From the NCBI GenBank assembly GCA_037440065.1, contig JBBIUV010000016.1, positions 558,001 to 622,000 on the forward strand: a DNA stretch of 64,000 bases. Direction: 5' to 3'. Below the pieces are notes generated by a model. That model saw only the letters and a list, made by a program, of their open reading frames with translations, was not told the origin of the DNA and did not search any database. Position 1 is the first letter of the stretch; each line of letters opens with the position of its first letter. Origin of the DNA: UBA1563 sp037440065 (GTDB taxonomy: Bacteria > Bacteroidota > Ignavibacteria > Ignavibacteriales > Ignavibacteriaceae). The translations under genes and the position numbers were made by a program. Positions 36,142 through 46,120 of this stretch are shown piece by piece.

Positions 36142-39100
36142 TTACTTGAGGATGATCATCTTCTTTGTTTGAACAAAATCTCCTGATTGCAACCGGTAAA
36201 AATACGTTCCACTTGCTAAATTGGTAGAGGAAAATTCAAGAGTATATCTACCTGGTGATTTAGTTTCATTAACTAGAACCGCAATTTCATTTCCAATGAG
36301 ATCGTAAACTTTTAATTGAACATGCTGTGTGAATGCTACTGTATAACTTATAGCAGTAACCGGATTAAACGGATTTGGATAATTTTGATTTAATCCAAAT
36401 TCTTTAGGTTGTAAATCTTCCTGAGATATATCAGTTATAGACGCATTAATGTTGAATTTATATATCTTATCTTTCTCAACTGGCACCGAAACTGTAAATT
36501 GTTTCAACATTTCAACAGCCTGAAATTCCGGAATGTCATTTGTTGATAAACCAATCACTGCAAACTGTTTTTGCACTTCGGTAGGAATCTGAGTTAAAAT
36601 ATCTTTCCAGTCTAACGTCATAGTTCCATTCTGCAATGTTGCAATATTGAACGACCATTGAGCATCTTTATTGAGAGAAGATTTTTTTACATCACTTGCG
36701 TATTTGTTGAAGTAAGAATTCCAATTTGTATTTTCAAAATATGTTTCAACAGATGCTATAGGAGATTTTGGGGGTTTTACAAAATCATATTTTGCATCAA
36801 AAGCATCCGTTGCAAAATCACTTTGCCCAAATGATAAAAGATTGTCTTTCATTCCATTTAAGAATGCAGATATAGAAACTGCCCAGGAATTATTACTTGC
36901 TTCATTTGCAGTTGATTTTTTCGGTAAAGAACCAGTTTGACTATTTTTCAAATATATCGATTTAACTCCGTCAGTTAAAGCTGCCAACCAGTAACCACTC
37001 CAAAGAGATAATGTATCTGCGGATTCGTACGCAGATGATGTTGTGTTATAATTGTAAAAAGAGTTTTGTATCCATCCCAGTTGGACAGCTGAATCTGCTG
37101 AAACAGTTACTCCATTTTTAGAATATTTTACGGCGGCTTTAGGATATTTCTTTAAAAATGGAGAACCCACCAAATTCCAACCGGCCGAGATTGAAAGAGT
37201 GTCATCCGAAATTCTCGGTTTCCCGGTGACATCAACCGTTGTGTTAGTTTCAATTCCAAACCAGTAACCTTTATTTCTTTCAACAGTTACTGAAGAAGAA
37301 TATTCTCCATTCTTGTATTCATATAGGAAAAAGTTAGCAGCATCGTCGCCAATAACCGCACTGGTATTTTGATCATTTGGTATTACAGGTATTGAGATGA
37401 GATTCCATCCGGCTGTAAAATCTTTTTGAAGCACCGATTCAATTCCACTTCCCGTTAAATAGACTTTCAGAGGATTGTTTATAGGATCAGTATTTGTAAT
37501 AGAGATTGAATCACTGTAAGATTTAATTTCGTCCGGAGTAAAGGTTACCGAGACAGTAGCAGAATCATTTACACTGATTGAAAAAGGAACTGAGGTATTT
37601 ACAGTATAATTTCCACTTGAGGAGGTTAAAGCTGAAACAGTAAGTGTGGTATCACCGGTGTTGTAAATTTTAAAAGTAAGAGTAGTATCATAAGCAATTT
37701 TTACAGATCCAAAGTCGAGCGAAGAAGAATTAACGGATATTATCGGTTGAAGCGTTACTCCGGTTCCGCTTAAAACAACTTCGAGAGTATCGGTATCAGG
37801 ATCGTTGCAGAGTATTAAAAGCTTCCCTTCAAATAAACCTGAAGCTCGCGGACTGAATTTTACCGGAATAGTCACAGAGTTATTTTTATTGATCGTGTAA
37901 GTAGTTCCTCCGGTAAAAGTATAAAAACCATGTGTAGAAATAATATTTGAAACAACAAGAGCTGAATCCCCAATATTAGTTATCACAACATTCTGAATTG
38001 AATCTTTGTCTGTTTTCATACTTCCATAATTAAGTGATGCAACATTCGCACTGATGTTTGGAGATGAAAGTGAATTGCCAACAATTAAACGAAAATAATG
38101 TGTAGCAGATGACGAACCAGAATTGAATTGATAATTTGAAGTTCTGAGATTGTGTGTTGAATCGTTGGCAATATCGTAAAGCGAAATAGCATAATTTGAT
38201 GGAACAAAATCAAATGAGGAAGCAGATACCGTGATCGTTTGACTAACAAGATCAGATGCAATGGAAACATCCCAAGAAGATGTGGTACTATCAAGTGATT
38301 TAGAAAGTTTAAAATCACGCGCATATTTTGGTCCTAGTGAAGACCAAGCTTCATGTGGGAAATAGATTGAGAGATAATTACTTGGCGTTGAAGGGGGTTT
38401 CGGAAGATCAACACCCGAATCGTAATTGTCATTAGCATTTACTGCCATTCCAGCAATTGCTGAAGAATCGGTCAAACTTGTGGAAGTAACTTTCAAACGA
38501 ATCTGCCAGGAATAATTATCCAAATTATAAGTTGCATTCGGATTTACTTGATCATTTAAATAATAATTTAGATAATGATTATTAAATGTAATCGCTCCTT
38601 GCGAAGTTGTGTTTGAAAAAAGATTAGAAGGGATACCTCCGTTAATATATCCACCAGACCAATCTTCCTCAACATAGCTAATTAAATTAATTTGTTTCGG
38701 TGACCCGATATCACTTAATTTAATCTTTAATTCCCAGTAACCTGTGGCTTTATAATTTTGTGTTGTTATTGTTGTATTTGTCCAGCTCGAGCCACTATAA
38801 ATCTTTTTATATTCAGAATTGTCAGCTGTTTTGAAAGCATAATGATAGTTAGCAGTGAAGGGGAGAGTGGGATTCCATGCCCAAGCATCTGAAAAGGTTG
38901 TTCCAGTACCGCTTGTGGCAAATTTTTGTGGGTCGGTATCGATGTAAATATGAAAAACTCGATTATTATCAGTAACTGAACCATTTGGAGAATTACCGGA
39001 ATACGCAACATAGAGATAATCTTTATCCCACGTTACATAGCCGTAAAGTGACGACCCATTTGTGGTTGTAAGTCTTTCGTTGGATATGTTAAAACTATTA

Positions 39101-39189
39101 ACGCCGTCAATAGATTCCGTTCTAAAACTTTGCGCATTTAAACAAATATTAGAAAAAATAATAACCAAATACAGTAATTTCTTGTACAT
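36142..39189 (-). CDS. T9SS-exported protein with two choice-of-anchor-D-type domains
   Basis: From ATG 39189 the protein (1015 residues) has a signal peptide ending near LNAQS. An N-terminal beta domain of about 220 residues resembles CBM9/DOMON-type sandwich folds. Two Ig-like choice-of-anchor-D-type repeats follow (SLNYGSMKTDKDSIQNVVI and SLDFGSVKIAYDTTLTFKI begin them), then further beta domains. A C-terminal sorting domain has the hallmark NYPNPFNP and ends in KKMIILK, which directs export through T9SS. The longer frame to 39312 is rejected because GGAGAG precedes 39189 and a -7 box (39216-39223) lies inside the extension. The ligand or role is unknown; a carbohydrate-binding or adhesion function is possible. 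Confidence 0.88.
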   Translation of the reverse strand: MYKKLLYLVIIFSNICLNAQSFRTESIDGVNSFNISNERLTTTNGSSLYGYVTWDKDYLYVAYSGNSPNGSVTDNNRVFHIYIDTDPQKFATSGTGTTFSDAWAWNPTLPFTANYHYAFKTADNSEYKKIYSGSSWTNTTITTQNYKATGYWELKIKLSDIGSPKQINLISYVEEDWSGGYINGGIPSNLFSNTTSQGAITFNNHYLNYYLNDQVNPNATYNLDNYSWQIRLKVTSTSLTDSSAIAGMAVNANDNYDSGVDLPKPPSTPSNYLSIYFPHEAWSSLGPKYARDFKLSKSLDSTTSSWDVSIASDLVSQTITVSASSFDFVPSNYAISLYDIANDSTHNLRTSNYQFNSGSSSATHYFRLIVGNSLSSPNISANVASLNYGSMKTDKDSIQNVVITNIGDSALVVSNIISTHGFYTFTGGTTYTINKNNSVTIPVKFSPRASGLFEGKLLILCNDPDTDTLEVVLSGTGVTLQPIISVNSSSLDFGSVKIAYDTTLTFKIYNTGDTTLTVSALTSSSGNYTVNTSVPFSISVNDSATVSVTFTPDEIKSYSDSISITNTDPINNPLKVYLTGSGIESVLQKDFTAGWNLISIPVIPNDQNTSAVIGDDAANFFLYEYKNGEYSSSVTVERNKGYWFGIETNTTVDVTGKPRISDDTLSISAGWNLVGSPFLKKYPKAAVKYSKNGVTVSADSAVQLGWIQNSFYNYNTTSSAYESADTLSLWSGYWLAALTDGVKSIYLKNSQTGSLPKKSTANEASNNSWAVSISAFLNGMKDNLLSFGQSDFATDAFDAKYDFVKPPKSPIASVETYFENTNWNSYFNKYASDVKKSSLNKDAQWSFNIATLQNGTMTLDWKDILTQIPTEVQKQFAVIGLSTNDIPEFQAVEMLKQFTVSVPVEKDKIYKFNINASITDISQEDLQPKEFGLNQNYPNPFNPVTAISYTVAFTQHVQLKVYDLIGNEIAVLVNETKSPGRYTLEFSSTNLASGTYFYRLQSGDFVQTKKMIILK

Positions 39190-39215
39190 GAGTTCTCTCT
39201 CCATATTTTGATAAC

Positions 39216-39223
39216 CAAATTTA
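39216..39223 (-). promoter_or_regulatory. Candidate promoter -7 box for the T9SS protein gene
   Basis: Minus-strand TAAATTTG fits TAnnTTTG. At the -33 position, 20 bases further upstream, the sequence reads TTTT, one base off TTTG. Transcription would begin near 39210, leaving about 20 bases with a GGAGAG ribosome site before the ATG at 39189. Confidence 0.45.
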
Positions 39224-39425
39224 CTTTCTTCTTGGGATAAATAAAAACGAAAAGAAGTGATTAAGTGAGCAATATGGTACTTTAAAAAATGTTGCTCAAT
39301 GATTTGGTTCACTAATTATTACCAAGTATGGGACAAAAATTGTATCACAAAATTGAGAATTATTGCTTGGGACTTATAAAATATCCACTCATACCTAATT
39401 ATTAGCATAAACTTTTCCTTTTAAT

Positions 39426-39433
39426 TATATTTG
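39426..39433 (+). promoter_or_regulatory. Candidate promoter -7 box for the 39522 gene block
   Basis: TATATTTG matches TAnnTTTG. The -33 position, 20 bases upstream, reads TTAG (one mismatch to TTTG). The transcript would start near 39439 and have a leader of about 80 bases before the HNH gene. Confidence 0.38.
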
Positions 39434-39521
39434 CAAGAAAAGTAAGATATATTAATAACCCGAATTACGGGAGGAAGTCTTCGAGCCCTCAAAACGTACA
39501 AACGGAAAGTTAAATGCAAAA

Positions 39522-40013
39522 GTGCTGGTGCTTAATCAAAGTTATGAACCGTTAACCATTTGCAATATAAAAAAGGCGTTAATTCTACTTTTACTAGGAA
39601 AAGCAGAAATAGTTTCCAGAGACCAGAAAAAATCTGTGCGAACCATTCAACAGACTTTTCCCTGGCCAAGTGTTATACGCCTAGCTAATTATATCTCTGT
39701 GCCGTACAAAAAGGTGGTTCTAACACGCAAAAATATTTTACGAAGAGATGAGTTTAAGTGTGGTTACTGTGGTAGAAGTGATATACCATTAACAATCGAT
39801 CATATCGTTCCCAGAGCAAAAGGTGGAGCAGACAGTTGGGATAATTTGGTAGCAGCTTGCACTGTCTGTAACAACAAAAAAGGTGATCGTTCACCTCATG
39901 ATGCTCACATGAAATTATTGATTAAACCGTTCACTCCTAGCCATATTCTTTTTATAAAGAATTCAGTGCGAAAACTGGACGATTCATGGAAACAATACAT
40001 GTACATGGATTAA
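39522..40013 (+). CDS. HNH endonuclease family protein
   Basis: The N-terminus VLVLNQSYEPLTICNIKKA is typical of the widespread HNH proteins that begin with this non-nuclease strand-helix segment. The HNH core has CGYCG and CTVCNNKKG zinc pairs around the LTIDHIVPRAKGG motif, so the catalytic His is present. The start is GTG at 39522 with a weak GGAAAG site; AAA before it would encode the Lys found in many homologues, so the true start may be slightly upstream. The biological role is not established for the group. It is the first gene of a long co-directional block. Confidence 0.83.
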   Translation: MLVLNQSYEPLTICNIKKALILLLLGKAEIVSRDQKKSVRTIQQTFPWPSVIRLANYISVPYKKVVLTRKNILRRDEFKCGYCGRSDIPLTIDHIVPRAKGGADSWDNLVAACTVCNNKKGDRSPHDAHMKLLIKPFTPSHILFIKNSVRKLDDSWKQYMYMD

Positions 40014-40043
40014 AAAGTAAACGAAGAAAGTTGATAAATTAAA

Positions 40044-41030
40044 GTGGAAAGCAAAAAGAAAAGAATTTTAAGCGGGATGCGCCCAACTGGAAAATTACAC
40101 ATTGGACATTATGTTGGCGCTTTAGAAAATTGGATCAGTCTTCAGCAAGAATATGATAATTATCATCTCATCGCTGATTATCATGTTTTAACTACTAATC
40201 TTAATTCAGATTCGATCTATCAGGATTCAATAGAAATGTTGATTGACTGGTTAGCTTCAGGACTTGATCCTCAGAAAAGTCCAATGTTTCGTCAATCGCA
40301 AATAAAGGAACATACAGAACTTCACTTAATTTTCTCGATGCTTGTAACAGTTAACCGTCTTGAAAGAAATCCTACGGTAAAAGATCAAGTTAGAGATTTG
40401 AACATTGAAAATGTAATATATGGACATTTAGGGTATCCAGTTTTACAAGCTGCAGATATTCTGTTATATAAAGGCAATCTTGTCCCTGTTGGTGAAGATC
40501 AAGTCCCTCATATTGAAATTACAAGAGAGATAGCGCGAAAATTTAATAATCAGTATGGAGAGGTTTTCCCGGAGCCCGAACCGAAATTGACAGCATTTGC
40601 CCGGCTTTCAGGTTTAGATGGTGATGCCAAAATGAGCAAATCACTTGGGAACACAATTCTTCTTTCTGATGATGAAGAGACGATAAAATCAAAGTTAAAA
40701 AAAGCCAAAACCGATCCGCAAAAAATGAGGAAAAATGACCCAGGAAGACCTGAAGTTTGTCTTGTATTCTCTTATCATAAAAAATTTACGCCTAGTGAAA
40801 TACCTGAAATTGAAGCCGGTTGTAGAAGCGGCACTTTAGGGTGTGTTGATTGTAAAATGAAATGTTCAGCCAACATTTCCAATTTTATTGCACCAATTTT
40901 GGAGAAAAGAAAATATTACGAAGCTCATATATATGATGTTAAAAATATTTTAGCTGACGGAGAAACTCGTGCTAAAAAAGTTGCTTTTGCAACAATGCAA
41001 GAAGTTCGTGAAAAAATGAAATTAGGATAA
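40044..41030 (+). CDS. trpS: Tryptophanyl-tRNA synthetase
   Basis: This class I synthetase has the HIGH motif (His19-His22 in KLHIGHYVG) and KMSKS at 196-200. The length (328 residues) is normal. It charges tRNA-Trp in the cytoplasm. The start is GTG at 40044, with only a weak AAGAAAG site upstream. It is followed after 3 bases by scpA, a common neighbour in this lineage's gene order. Confidence 0.96.
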   Translation: MESKKKRILSGMRPTGKLHIGHYVGALENWISLQQEYDNYHLIADYHVLTTNLNSDSIYQDSIEMLIDWLASGLDPQKSPMFRQSQIKEHTELHLIFSMLVTVNRLERNPTVKDQVRDLNIENVIYGHLGYPVLQAADILLYKGNLVPVGEDQVPHIEITREIARKFNNQYGEVFPEPEPKLTAFARLSGLDGDAKMSKSLGNTILLSDDEETIKSKLKKAKTDPQKMRKNDPGRPEVCLVFSYHKKFTPSEIPEIEAGCRSGTLGCVDCKMKCSANISNFIAPILEKRKYYEAHIYDVKNILADGETRAKKVAFATMQEVREKMKLG

Positions 41031-41033
41031 ACC

Positions 41034-41756
41034 TTGTTCAAAATTAAATTAAGTCATTTTGAAGGTCCACTTGATTTACTTCTCTTTTTCATTAAAAGAG
41101 ATGAATTGAATATCTACGACATTCCAATTTCTTACATCACAAAAGAATTTTTGGATTACGTAAACCTTATAAAAATGCTTGATCTTGAAGTTGCAGGTGA
41201 CTTTATTTTGATGGCTTCAACATTAATGCATATTAAAGTTCGAATGCTTCTGCCAAAAGAAATCGACGAAAAAGGAGAAGAGATTGATCCTCGCGCAGAT
41301 TTGGTCAAAGCATTATTAGAATACAAACGATATAAAGAAATGTCGGACGAGTTGGGATTCTTTGAAACTGCTCAAAGAAAAATCAGCTATCGTGGATATT
41401 ACGATCTTGATCCAAAAGAGGCACCGCCCGAACTTGATGTGCTTCTAAAAAATATCACGGTTTACGATCTTGCTAAAGCTTTCCGCAAGGCGTTGGACAA
41501 TGTAAAAAAAGAATTCGTTCACGAAATAAAAAAAGTTTCTGTTTCAATTGATGAGCAAATTGTTTTCATTTTAGAAATGGTGAGCTTAGGGAAAGAAATA
41601 TCATTTTTACAGATGATTCATGATATGCATGAAAGAATACGAATCGTTGTTACTTTTATAGCTTTGTTGGAACTAACAAAAATGGGACAGATCGGAATTA
41701 AAGAATCATCCTCTTCGAACGATTTTACAGTTTACGGAATTATTAAAAATGGATAA
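41034..41756 (+). CDS. scpA: Segregation and condensation protein A
   Basis: The N-terminus FEGPLDLLLFFIKRDELNIYDIPI is the signature of ScpA kleisins, which with ScpB bridge the SMC dimer in chromosome condensation. The length of 240 residues is usual. The start is TTG at 41034 with AGGA 8 bases upstream, inside the trpS stop region. The last 8 bases overlap scpB, so the two subunits are probably made together. Confidence 0.94.
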   Translation: MFKIKLSHFEGPLDLLLFFIKRDELNIYDIPISYITKEFLDYVNLIKMLDLEVAGDFILMASTLMHIKVRMLLPKEIDEKGEEIDPRADLVKALLEYKRYKEMSDELGFFETAQRKISYRGYYDLDPKEAPPELDVLLKNITVYDLAKAFRKALDNVKKEFVHEIKKVSVSIDEQIVFILEMVSLGKEISFLQMIHDMHERIRIVVTFIALLELTKMGQIGIKESSSSNDFTVYGIIKNG

Positions 41757-42414
41757 TATTTATAAATCGATTATTGAAGCTCTGATTTTTTCCTCGGATG
41801 AACCACTTAAAATAGAGGAAATTATAAGAGCCATAAAAGGGATCGATGGGGACGAAATTGAAATAACGGCTGATGAAATAGAAGAGACCGTTTCTTCAAT
41901 TAACACGCAATTAGAACAAGAAGAACGACCATTTAGAATTATGAAAATTGCCGGAGGTTACTCGTTCTCCACCAAACAAGAATTTTCTAAATATATCGGA
42001 TATCTTTCTAACGAGAAGAGTAAAAGAAGATTAAGCCAATCGGCTCTTGAGACTCTTGCTATTATTGCGTACAAACAGCCGATCACGAAACCGGAAATTG
42101 AAATGATCCGAGGAGTGAACGCTGATTATATTATGAATACCTTATTAGAAAAAAGCTTAATAGCGATTACGGGGCGGGCAGAGACAGTTGGTCGACCATT
42201 GTTGTATGGAACTACCGATGAATTCTTAAAATATTTCGGACTAAATAAGTTGACCGATCTACCTAAACCGAGAGAAATTGAAGAAATTATGCAAGACGAA
42301 GATTTCCTCGATCAAAAAAGAAAAATTATGATGAATGCAATCGAAGAATCCGCCGAGCGCGAATTGGAACAAGAATTAGAGGATGAGAATGATGCAACAG
42401 ATCAGACTGAATAA
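41749..42414 (+). CDS. scpB: Segregation and condensation protein B
   Basis: The protein shows ScpB winged-helix halves: IIEALIFSSDEPLKIEEI at the start and LSQSALETLAIIAYKQPITKPEIEMIRGVN in the middle. It ends in an acidic tail. It binds ScpA within the SMC complex. The start overlaps scpA by 8 bases, and its end overlaps the next gene by about 26 bases. Confidence 0.94.
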   Translation: MDNIYKSIIEALIFSSDEPLKIEEIIRAIKGIDGDEIEITADEIEETVSSINTQLEQEERPFRIMKIAGGYSFSTKQEFSKYIGYLSNEKSKRRLSQSALETLAIIAYKQPITKPEIEMIRGVNADYIMNTLLEKSLIAITGRAETVGRPLLYGTTDEFLKYFGLNKLTDLPKPREIEEIMQDEDFLDQKRKIMMNAIEESAERELEQELEDENDATDQTE

Positions 42415-43111
42415 ATATCTTAGTGATTGTGGAATCGCATCTCGCAGAAAAACCGAGGAATTTATTCTTCAAGGAAGAGTTTCTGTAAACGGGAAAACAA
42501 TCACCACGCTTTCATGTGTTATTAATCCTACAAAAGATAAAGTTGCGTTGGATGGTGAAACGATAAGAGCCAAAAAGTTGCTCTATTTTCTCTTAAATAA
42601 ACCAAAAGGATACATAACCTCTACAAATGATGAGAAGGGAAGAAAAACCGTTGTTGAATTGATCGATACCAAAGAAAATATTTTCCCGATCGGCCGTTTA
42701 GATTATAATACAACCGGGGTACTTTTACTTACAAATGATGGAGATTTTACTAACTTTTTAGCGCATCCCAAAAGTAAAATACCTCGTGAATATGAAGCGA
42801 GAATCAACAAACCTTTAAAGCTTGAAGATGAACCAAAATTTCTGAAGGGATTTTATATAGATGGGAAAAAAGGAAAATTTGTTTCAATTGAAATCCAAAA
42901 GAAAGATCCAACATTAGTAAAAGTTGTAACGGTTGAGGGAAGAAATCATTTTGTTAAAAAAATGTTTGCAGCTGCCGGATATTTTGTAAACGCATTGGAT
43001 CGAACCGGGTATGGACCATTCACCCATAAAAAAATTCCGATTGGCGCTTACAGAATAGTAAGAGAAAGTGAAATTGAGGAGGTATATAAAGAGTATGAGA
43101 TTAAACATTAA
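42389..43111 (+). CDS. RluB/RsuA-family 23S or 16S rRNA pseudouridine synthase
   Basis: An S4 RNA-binding domain (IRLNKYLSDCGIASRRK) is followed by the RsuA-class catalytic core with the GRLDYNTTGVLLLTNDG motif, whose Asp is the nucleophile. It modifies uridine in rRNA; the gene position after scpB suggests RluB. Met codons exist at 42383, 42389 and 42392. I chose 42389 because AGAGG lies 6 bases upstream, inside the scpB end. Confidence 0.9.
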   Translation: MMQQIRLNKYLSDCGIASRRKTEEFILQGRVSVNGKTITTLSCVINPTKDKVALDGETIRAKKLLYFLLNKPKGYITSTNDEKGRKTVVELIDTKENIFPIGRLDYNTTGVLLLTNDGDFTNFLAHPKSKIPREYEARINKPLKLEDEPKFLKGFYIDGKKGKFVSIEIQKKDPTLVKVVTVEGRNHFVKKMFAAAGYFVNALDRTGYGPFTHKKIPIGAYRIVRESEIEEVYKEYEIKH

Positions 43112-44597
43112 AATATTTTTTATCTTTGCTGTTCTTTTATTCTCAACAAGTTTTGCTCAAGAAGCAAGACTTGACACTGTTCCAAAGTATTCAATAAATA
43201 CTATCCCGGAATTTGCAGCACAAATTGATGATATTTTTAGCGATCCGAATTTTACAAACGCGGTTTGGGGAGTTTCAATCCAATCATTAGTTACGGGTGA
43301 GTATTTTTACAAAAAGAATGAGAACAAACTTGTCATGCCGGCATCAAATCAAAAGTTGATTACAAGTGCCGCGGGTTTGCTCTTACTTGGTCCAATGTAT
43401 CGCTTCAAAACTGAAATTTATTCATCAGGTAAACTTGACGGCTCTATACTGAATGGCGATTTGATTATCAGAGGTTTTGGAGACCCAACCATTTCAGGTC
43501 GGTTTAATAATGACGATATGACTAAAATATTTCGTGACTGGGCGGATACCTTACTGGCACTTGGCATTGATGAAATAAGAGGAAATATTTTAGGAGACGA
43601 CAATTCGTTTGACGATGTGAGTCTTGGTGAAGGCTGGGCATGGGATTATGAGTCCGACTGGTTTGCAGCTCCTTCAGGCGCGCTTTCATTCAACGATAAT
43701 TGCATCGATATTTTAGTAAAACCAACTTTAGCTGGAGAACAAGCAGGATTAACCATAACTCCCGAATCAAAATATGCCATTATAATCAACAAGGTAAACA
43801 CGGTTGGTAAAGATTCTGTAACCAATATAAAAGTATTTCGTGAGAGGGGAACCAATATAATTTCGGTTTATGGTTCAATCAGAGAAAAAGGTGATTCGGT
43901 AAAAGTTTTTGCCACCATAAATAATCCGACTCAATATTTTGTAGTCACTCTCAAAACAATTTTGGAACAGAAAGGTATTACGGTTACTGGTTTTGCCTCT
44001 GACTTAGATGAAGTTACGAATGTAGCGGATTATACAAATGCAAAACTTCTTTTCACGCATCATTCGGTTTTTTTAAAAGATATTATAAAAGTATTAAATA
44101 AGAACAGTCAAAATTTTTATGCGGAACAACTTCTCAAAACCATAGGTTATGAAAAGCGAGGATATGGAAGTGCTAGCCGCGGAATAGACGCCATAAAAAT
44201 CATGCTAAATGACATCGGAATAAACACAGATAATATGGAAATTGTTGATGGTTCGGGTTTATCAAGATTAAATTTAATCTCACCAACACAAATATCGGTT
44301 TTACTGAATTACATGTACAAAAGTGAAGTCTTTACCTATTACTACAACTCGCTACCTGTCGGAGGAGTTGACGGAACACTTGCAAATAGAATGAGAAAAA
44401 CTAGAGCTCAAAATAACGTAAGGGCAAAAACCGGATATATAAATGGAGTAAGAAGCATTTCAGGTTATATTTTTAGCGGTGATAAAGAACCTGTCGTGTT
44501 TACAATTATCGCAAACAATTTTACTGTTCCCGTAGTGCTTGCAGACAATTTGCAAGATCTAGTTTGTATTCGCATCGCTAATTTTAAAAGGAAATAA
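43095..44597 (+). CDS. dacB: D-alanyl-D-alanine carboxypeptidase/endopeptidase (PBP4, S13 family)
   Basis: A signal peptide (to about residue 22, SFAQ) leads into an S13 penicillin-binding domain with the SxxK motif at Ser84-Lys87 (ASNQK), an SxN (SQN in KNSQNFYAE) and KTG (AKTGYINGV). It trims peptidoglycan cross-links in the periplasm. ATG 43095 was preferred to 43068 because it begins the signal peptide; GAGGAGG lies about 12 bases upstream. The gene overlaps the end of the pseudouridine synthase gene by 17 bases. Confidence 0.9.
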   Translation: MRLNIKIFFIFAVLLFSTSFAQEARLDTVPKYSINTIPEFAAQIDDIFSDPNFTNAVWGVSIQSLVTGEYFYKKNENKLVMPASNQKLITSAAGLLLLGPMYRFKTEIYSSGKLDGSILNGDLIIRGFGDPTISGRFNNDDMTKIFRDWADTLLALGIDEIRGNILGDDNSFDDVSLGEGWAWDYESDWFAAPSGALSFNDNCIDILVKPTLAGEQAGLTITPESKYAIIINKVNTVGKDSVTNIKVFRERGTNIISVYGSIREKGDSVKVFATINNPTQYFVVTLKTILEQKGITVTGFASDLDEVTNVADYTNAKLLFTHHSVFLKDIIKVLNKNSQNFYAEQLLKTIGYEKRGYGSASRGIDAIKIMLNDIGINTDNMEIVDGSGLSRLNLISPTQISVLLNYMYKSEVFTYYYNSLPVGGVDGTLANRMRKTRAQNNVRAKTGYINGVRSISGYIFSGDKEPVVFTIIANNFTVPVVLADNLQDLVCIRIANFKRK

Positions 44598-44607
44598 CGG
44601 AGAAAAA

Positions 44608-46113
44608 ATGGATCAACCTATTATTGAAGATATAAATGAACTTATCAAAAGAAGATTTGAAGAATTAAGCGAACTAAAAGCTAAGGGTGTTAATCCATTC
44701 GCGTACAGTTTTGATAGAACTGATTATTCAACTGAAATAAAAAATTCTTTTGAAGAAGGTGTAGAAAAGAATGTAGCTGTTTCGGGAAGAATTATGGCTA
44801 TCCGAAGAATGGGAAAAGCTTCATTCGCAACTATCCAAGATGTTAAAGGAAGAATTCAGATTTATCTTAAACGAGATGAAATAACGGAAGCATATGATAA
44901 CTTCAAACTCTTTGATATTGGCGATATTATTGGCGTTAAAGGATTTGTTTTCAAAACCAGAACCGGAGAAATTTCCGTTCATTGTAAGGAACTTGTACTT
45001 TTAACAAAATCACTTCGACCGATTCCGATTGCAAAAGAAGTTATTGATGAAAATGGAAACAAAACCGTGCATGATCAATTTTCCGATAAAGAAATGCGCT
45101 ACAGACAACGTTACGTTGATCTCATCGTAAATCCGGAGGTGAAAGATGTCTTCATCCAAAGAAGCAAAATTATTTCTTTCATACGTGCTTTTCTTGACAA
45201 ACAAAATATTCTTGAAGTTGAAACACCGGTGCTGCAAGGTCTTTATGGCGGTGCTTCAGCTCGTCCTTTTGTTACACACCATAACGCGCTAGACATTCCA
45301 TTATTTCTTCGCATTGCTGATGAGCTTTATCTCAAGCGTTTGATCGTCGGTGGTTTTGATGGTGTATACGAAATATCAAAAGATTTCCGAAATGAAGGAA
45401 TGGATAAAACCCATAATCCTGAATTCACCATGATGGAAGTTTACGTAGCTTATAAAGATTACGAATGGATGATGCAGTTTGTTGAAACGATGATTTCTGA
45501 ATTGTGTTTAAATGTCTTCGGAAAAACAGAATTTCAGTTTGAAGACAAAGTGATTGATTTTAAACCACCTTGGAACCGGGTTTCGATGGTAAATTCAATT
45601 AAAGATAAAACAGGAATTGATGTTCTCTCTATTGATGATGCCTCTTTAACTGCGGCTGCAAAAAAATATGGCGTTGAAATAACTGGGAAAGAAAGCCGCG
45701 GAAAAATTATTGATGGAATTTTTGAAGTGTTGATACAAGATTCTCTCATTCAACCTACATTCTTAATTGATTATCCGGTTGAAACTTCTCCTCTCGCTAA
45801 AAAACATCGATCAATACCTGGACTTGTAGAAAGATTTGAAGGATTTGTTGCTGGAAAAGAAATTTGCAACGCATTTAGTGAATTAAATGATCCGATTGAT
45901 CAGAAAGAACGATTTGAAGAGCAAGTAAAAGCACGGGAAGCAGGCGATGATGAAGCTCAAACGTATGACGAGGATTTTGTCCGCGCACTTGAATACGGCA
46001 TGCCCCCAACGGCTGGACTAGGTGTTGGGATTGATCGCTTAGTAATGTTGCTTACAAACCAGATTTCAATTCGGGATGTTTTATTCTTCCCCCAAATGAA
46101 ACCTGAGAAATAG
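44608..46113 (+). CDS. lysS: Lysyl-tRNA synthetase, class II
   Basis: An OB-fold anticodon domain (residues about 50-150) precedes a class II catalytic core with motif 2 (FRNEGMDKTHNPEFTMMEVY) and motif 3 (GLGVGIDRLVMLLTN). The length of 501 residues is standard for LysS. It attaches lysine to its tRNA. A GGAG ribosome site lies just before the ATG. The gene is 10 bases from dacB and 7 from the next. Confidence 0.97.
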   Translation: MDQPIIEDINELIKRRFEELSELKAKGVNPFAYSFDRTDYSTEIKNSFEEGVEKNVAVSGRIMAIRRMGKASFATIQDVKGRIQIYLKRDEITEAYDNFKLFDIGDIIGVKGFVFKTRTGEISVHCKELVLLTKSLRPIPIAKEVIDENGNKTVHDQFSDKEMRYRQRYVDLIVNPEVKDVFIQRSKIISFIRAFLDKQNILEVETPVLQGLYGGASARPFVTHHNALDIPLFLRIADELYLKRLIVGGFDGVYEISKDFRNEGMDKTHNPEFTMMEVYVAYKDYEWMMQFVETMISELCLNVFGKTEFQFEDKVIDFKPPWNRVSMVNSIKDKTGIDVLSIDDASLTAAAKKYGVEITGKESRGKIIDGIFEVLIQDSLIQPTFLIDYPVETSPLAKKHRSIPGLVERFEGFVAGKEICNAFSELNDPIDQKERFEEQVKAREAGDDEAQTYDEDFVRALEYGMPPTAGLGVGIDRLVMLLTNQISIRDVLFFPQMKPEK

Positions 46114-46120
46114 TAATTAA

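Larger units (their letters stand above)
39190..39521. other. Divergent intergenic region with promoters for both sides
   Basis: Besides the minus-strand -7 box at 39216-39223, it holds a + strand TATATTTG (39426-39433) with TTAG 20 bases upstream, a candidate promoter for the HNH gene and the housekeeping block. TGAGCAA (39266-39272) and TTGCTCA (39292-39298) form a 7-base inverted repeat with a 19-base spacer, possibly an operator. In the predicted leader, CCCG and CGGG (39459-39471) could form a small stem just before GGAGG. Confidence 0.45.

Noticed and set aside
39190..39312. Longer N-terminus for the T9SS protein
   Set aside because: The extension lacks a signal peptide and contains the -7 box; a ribosome site and signal peptide start at 39189.
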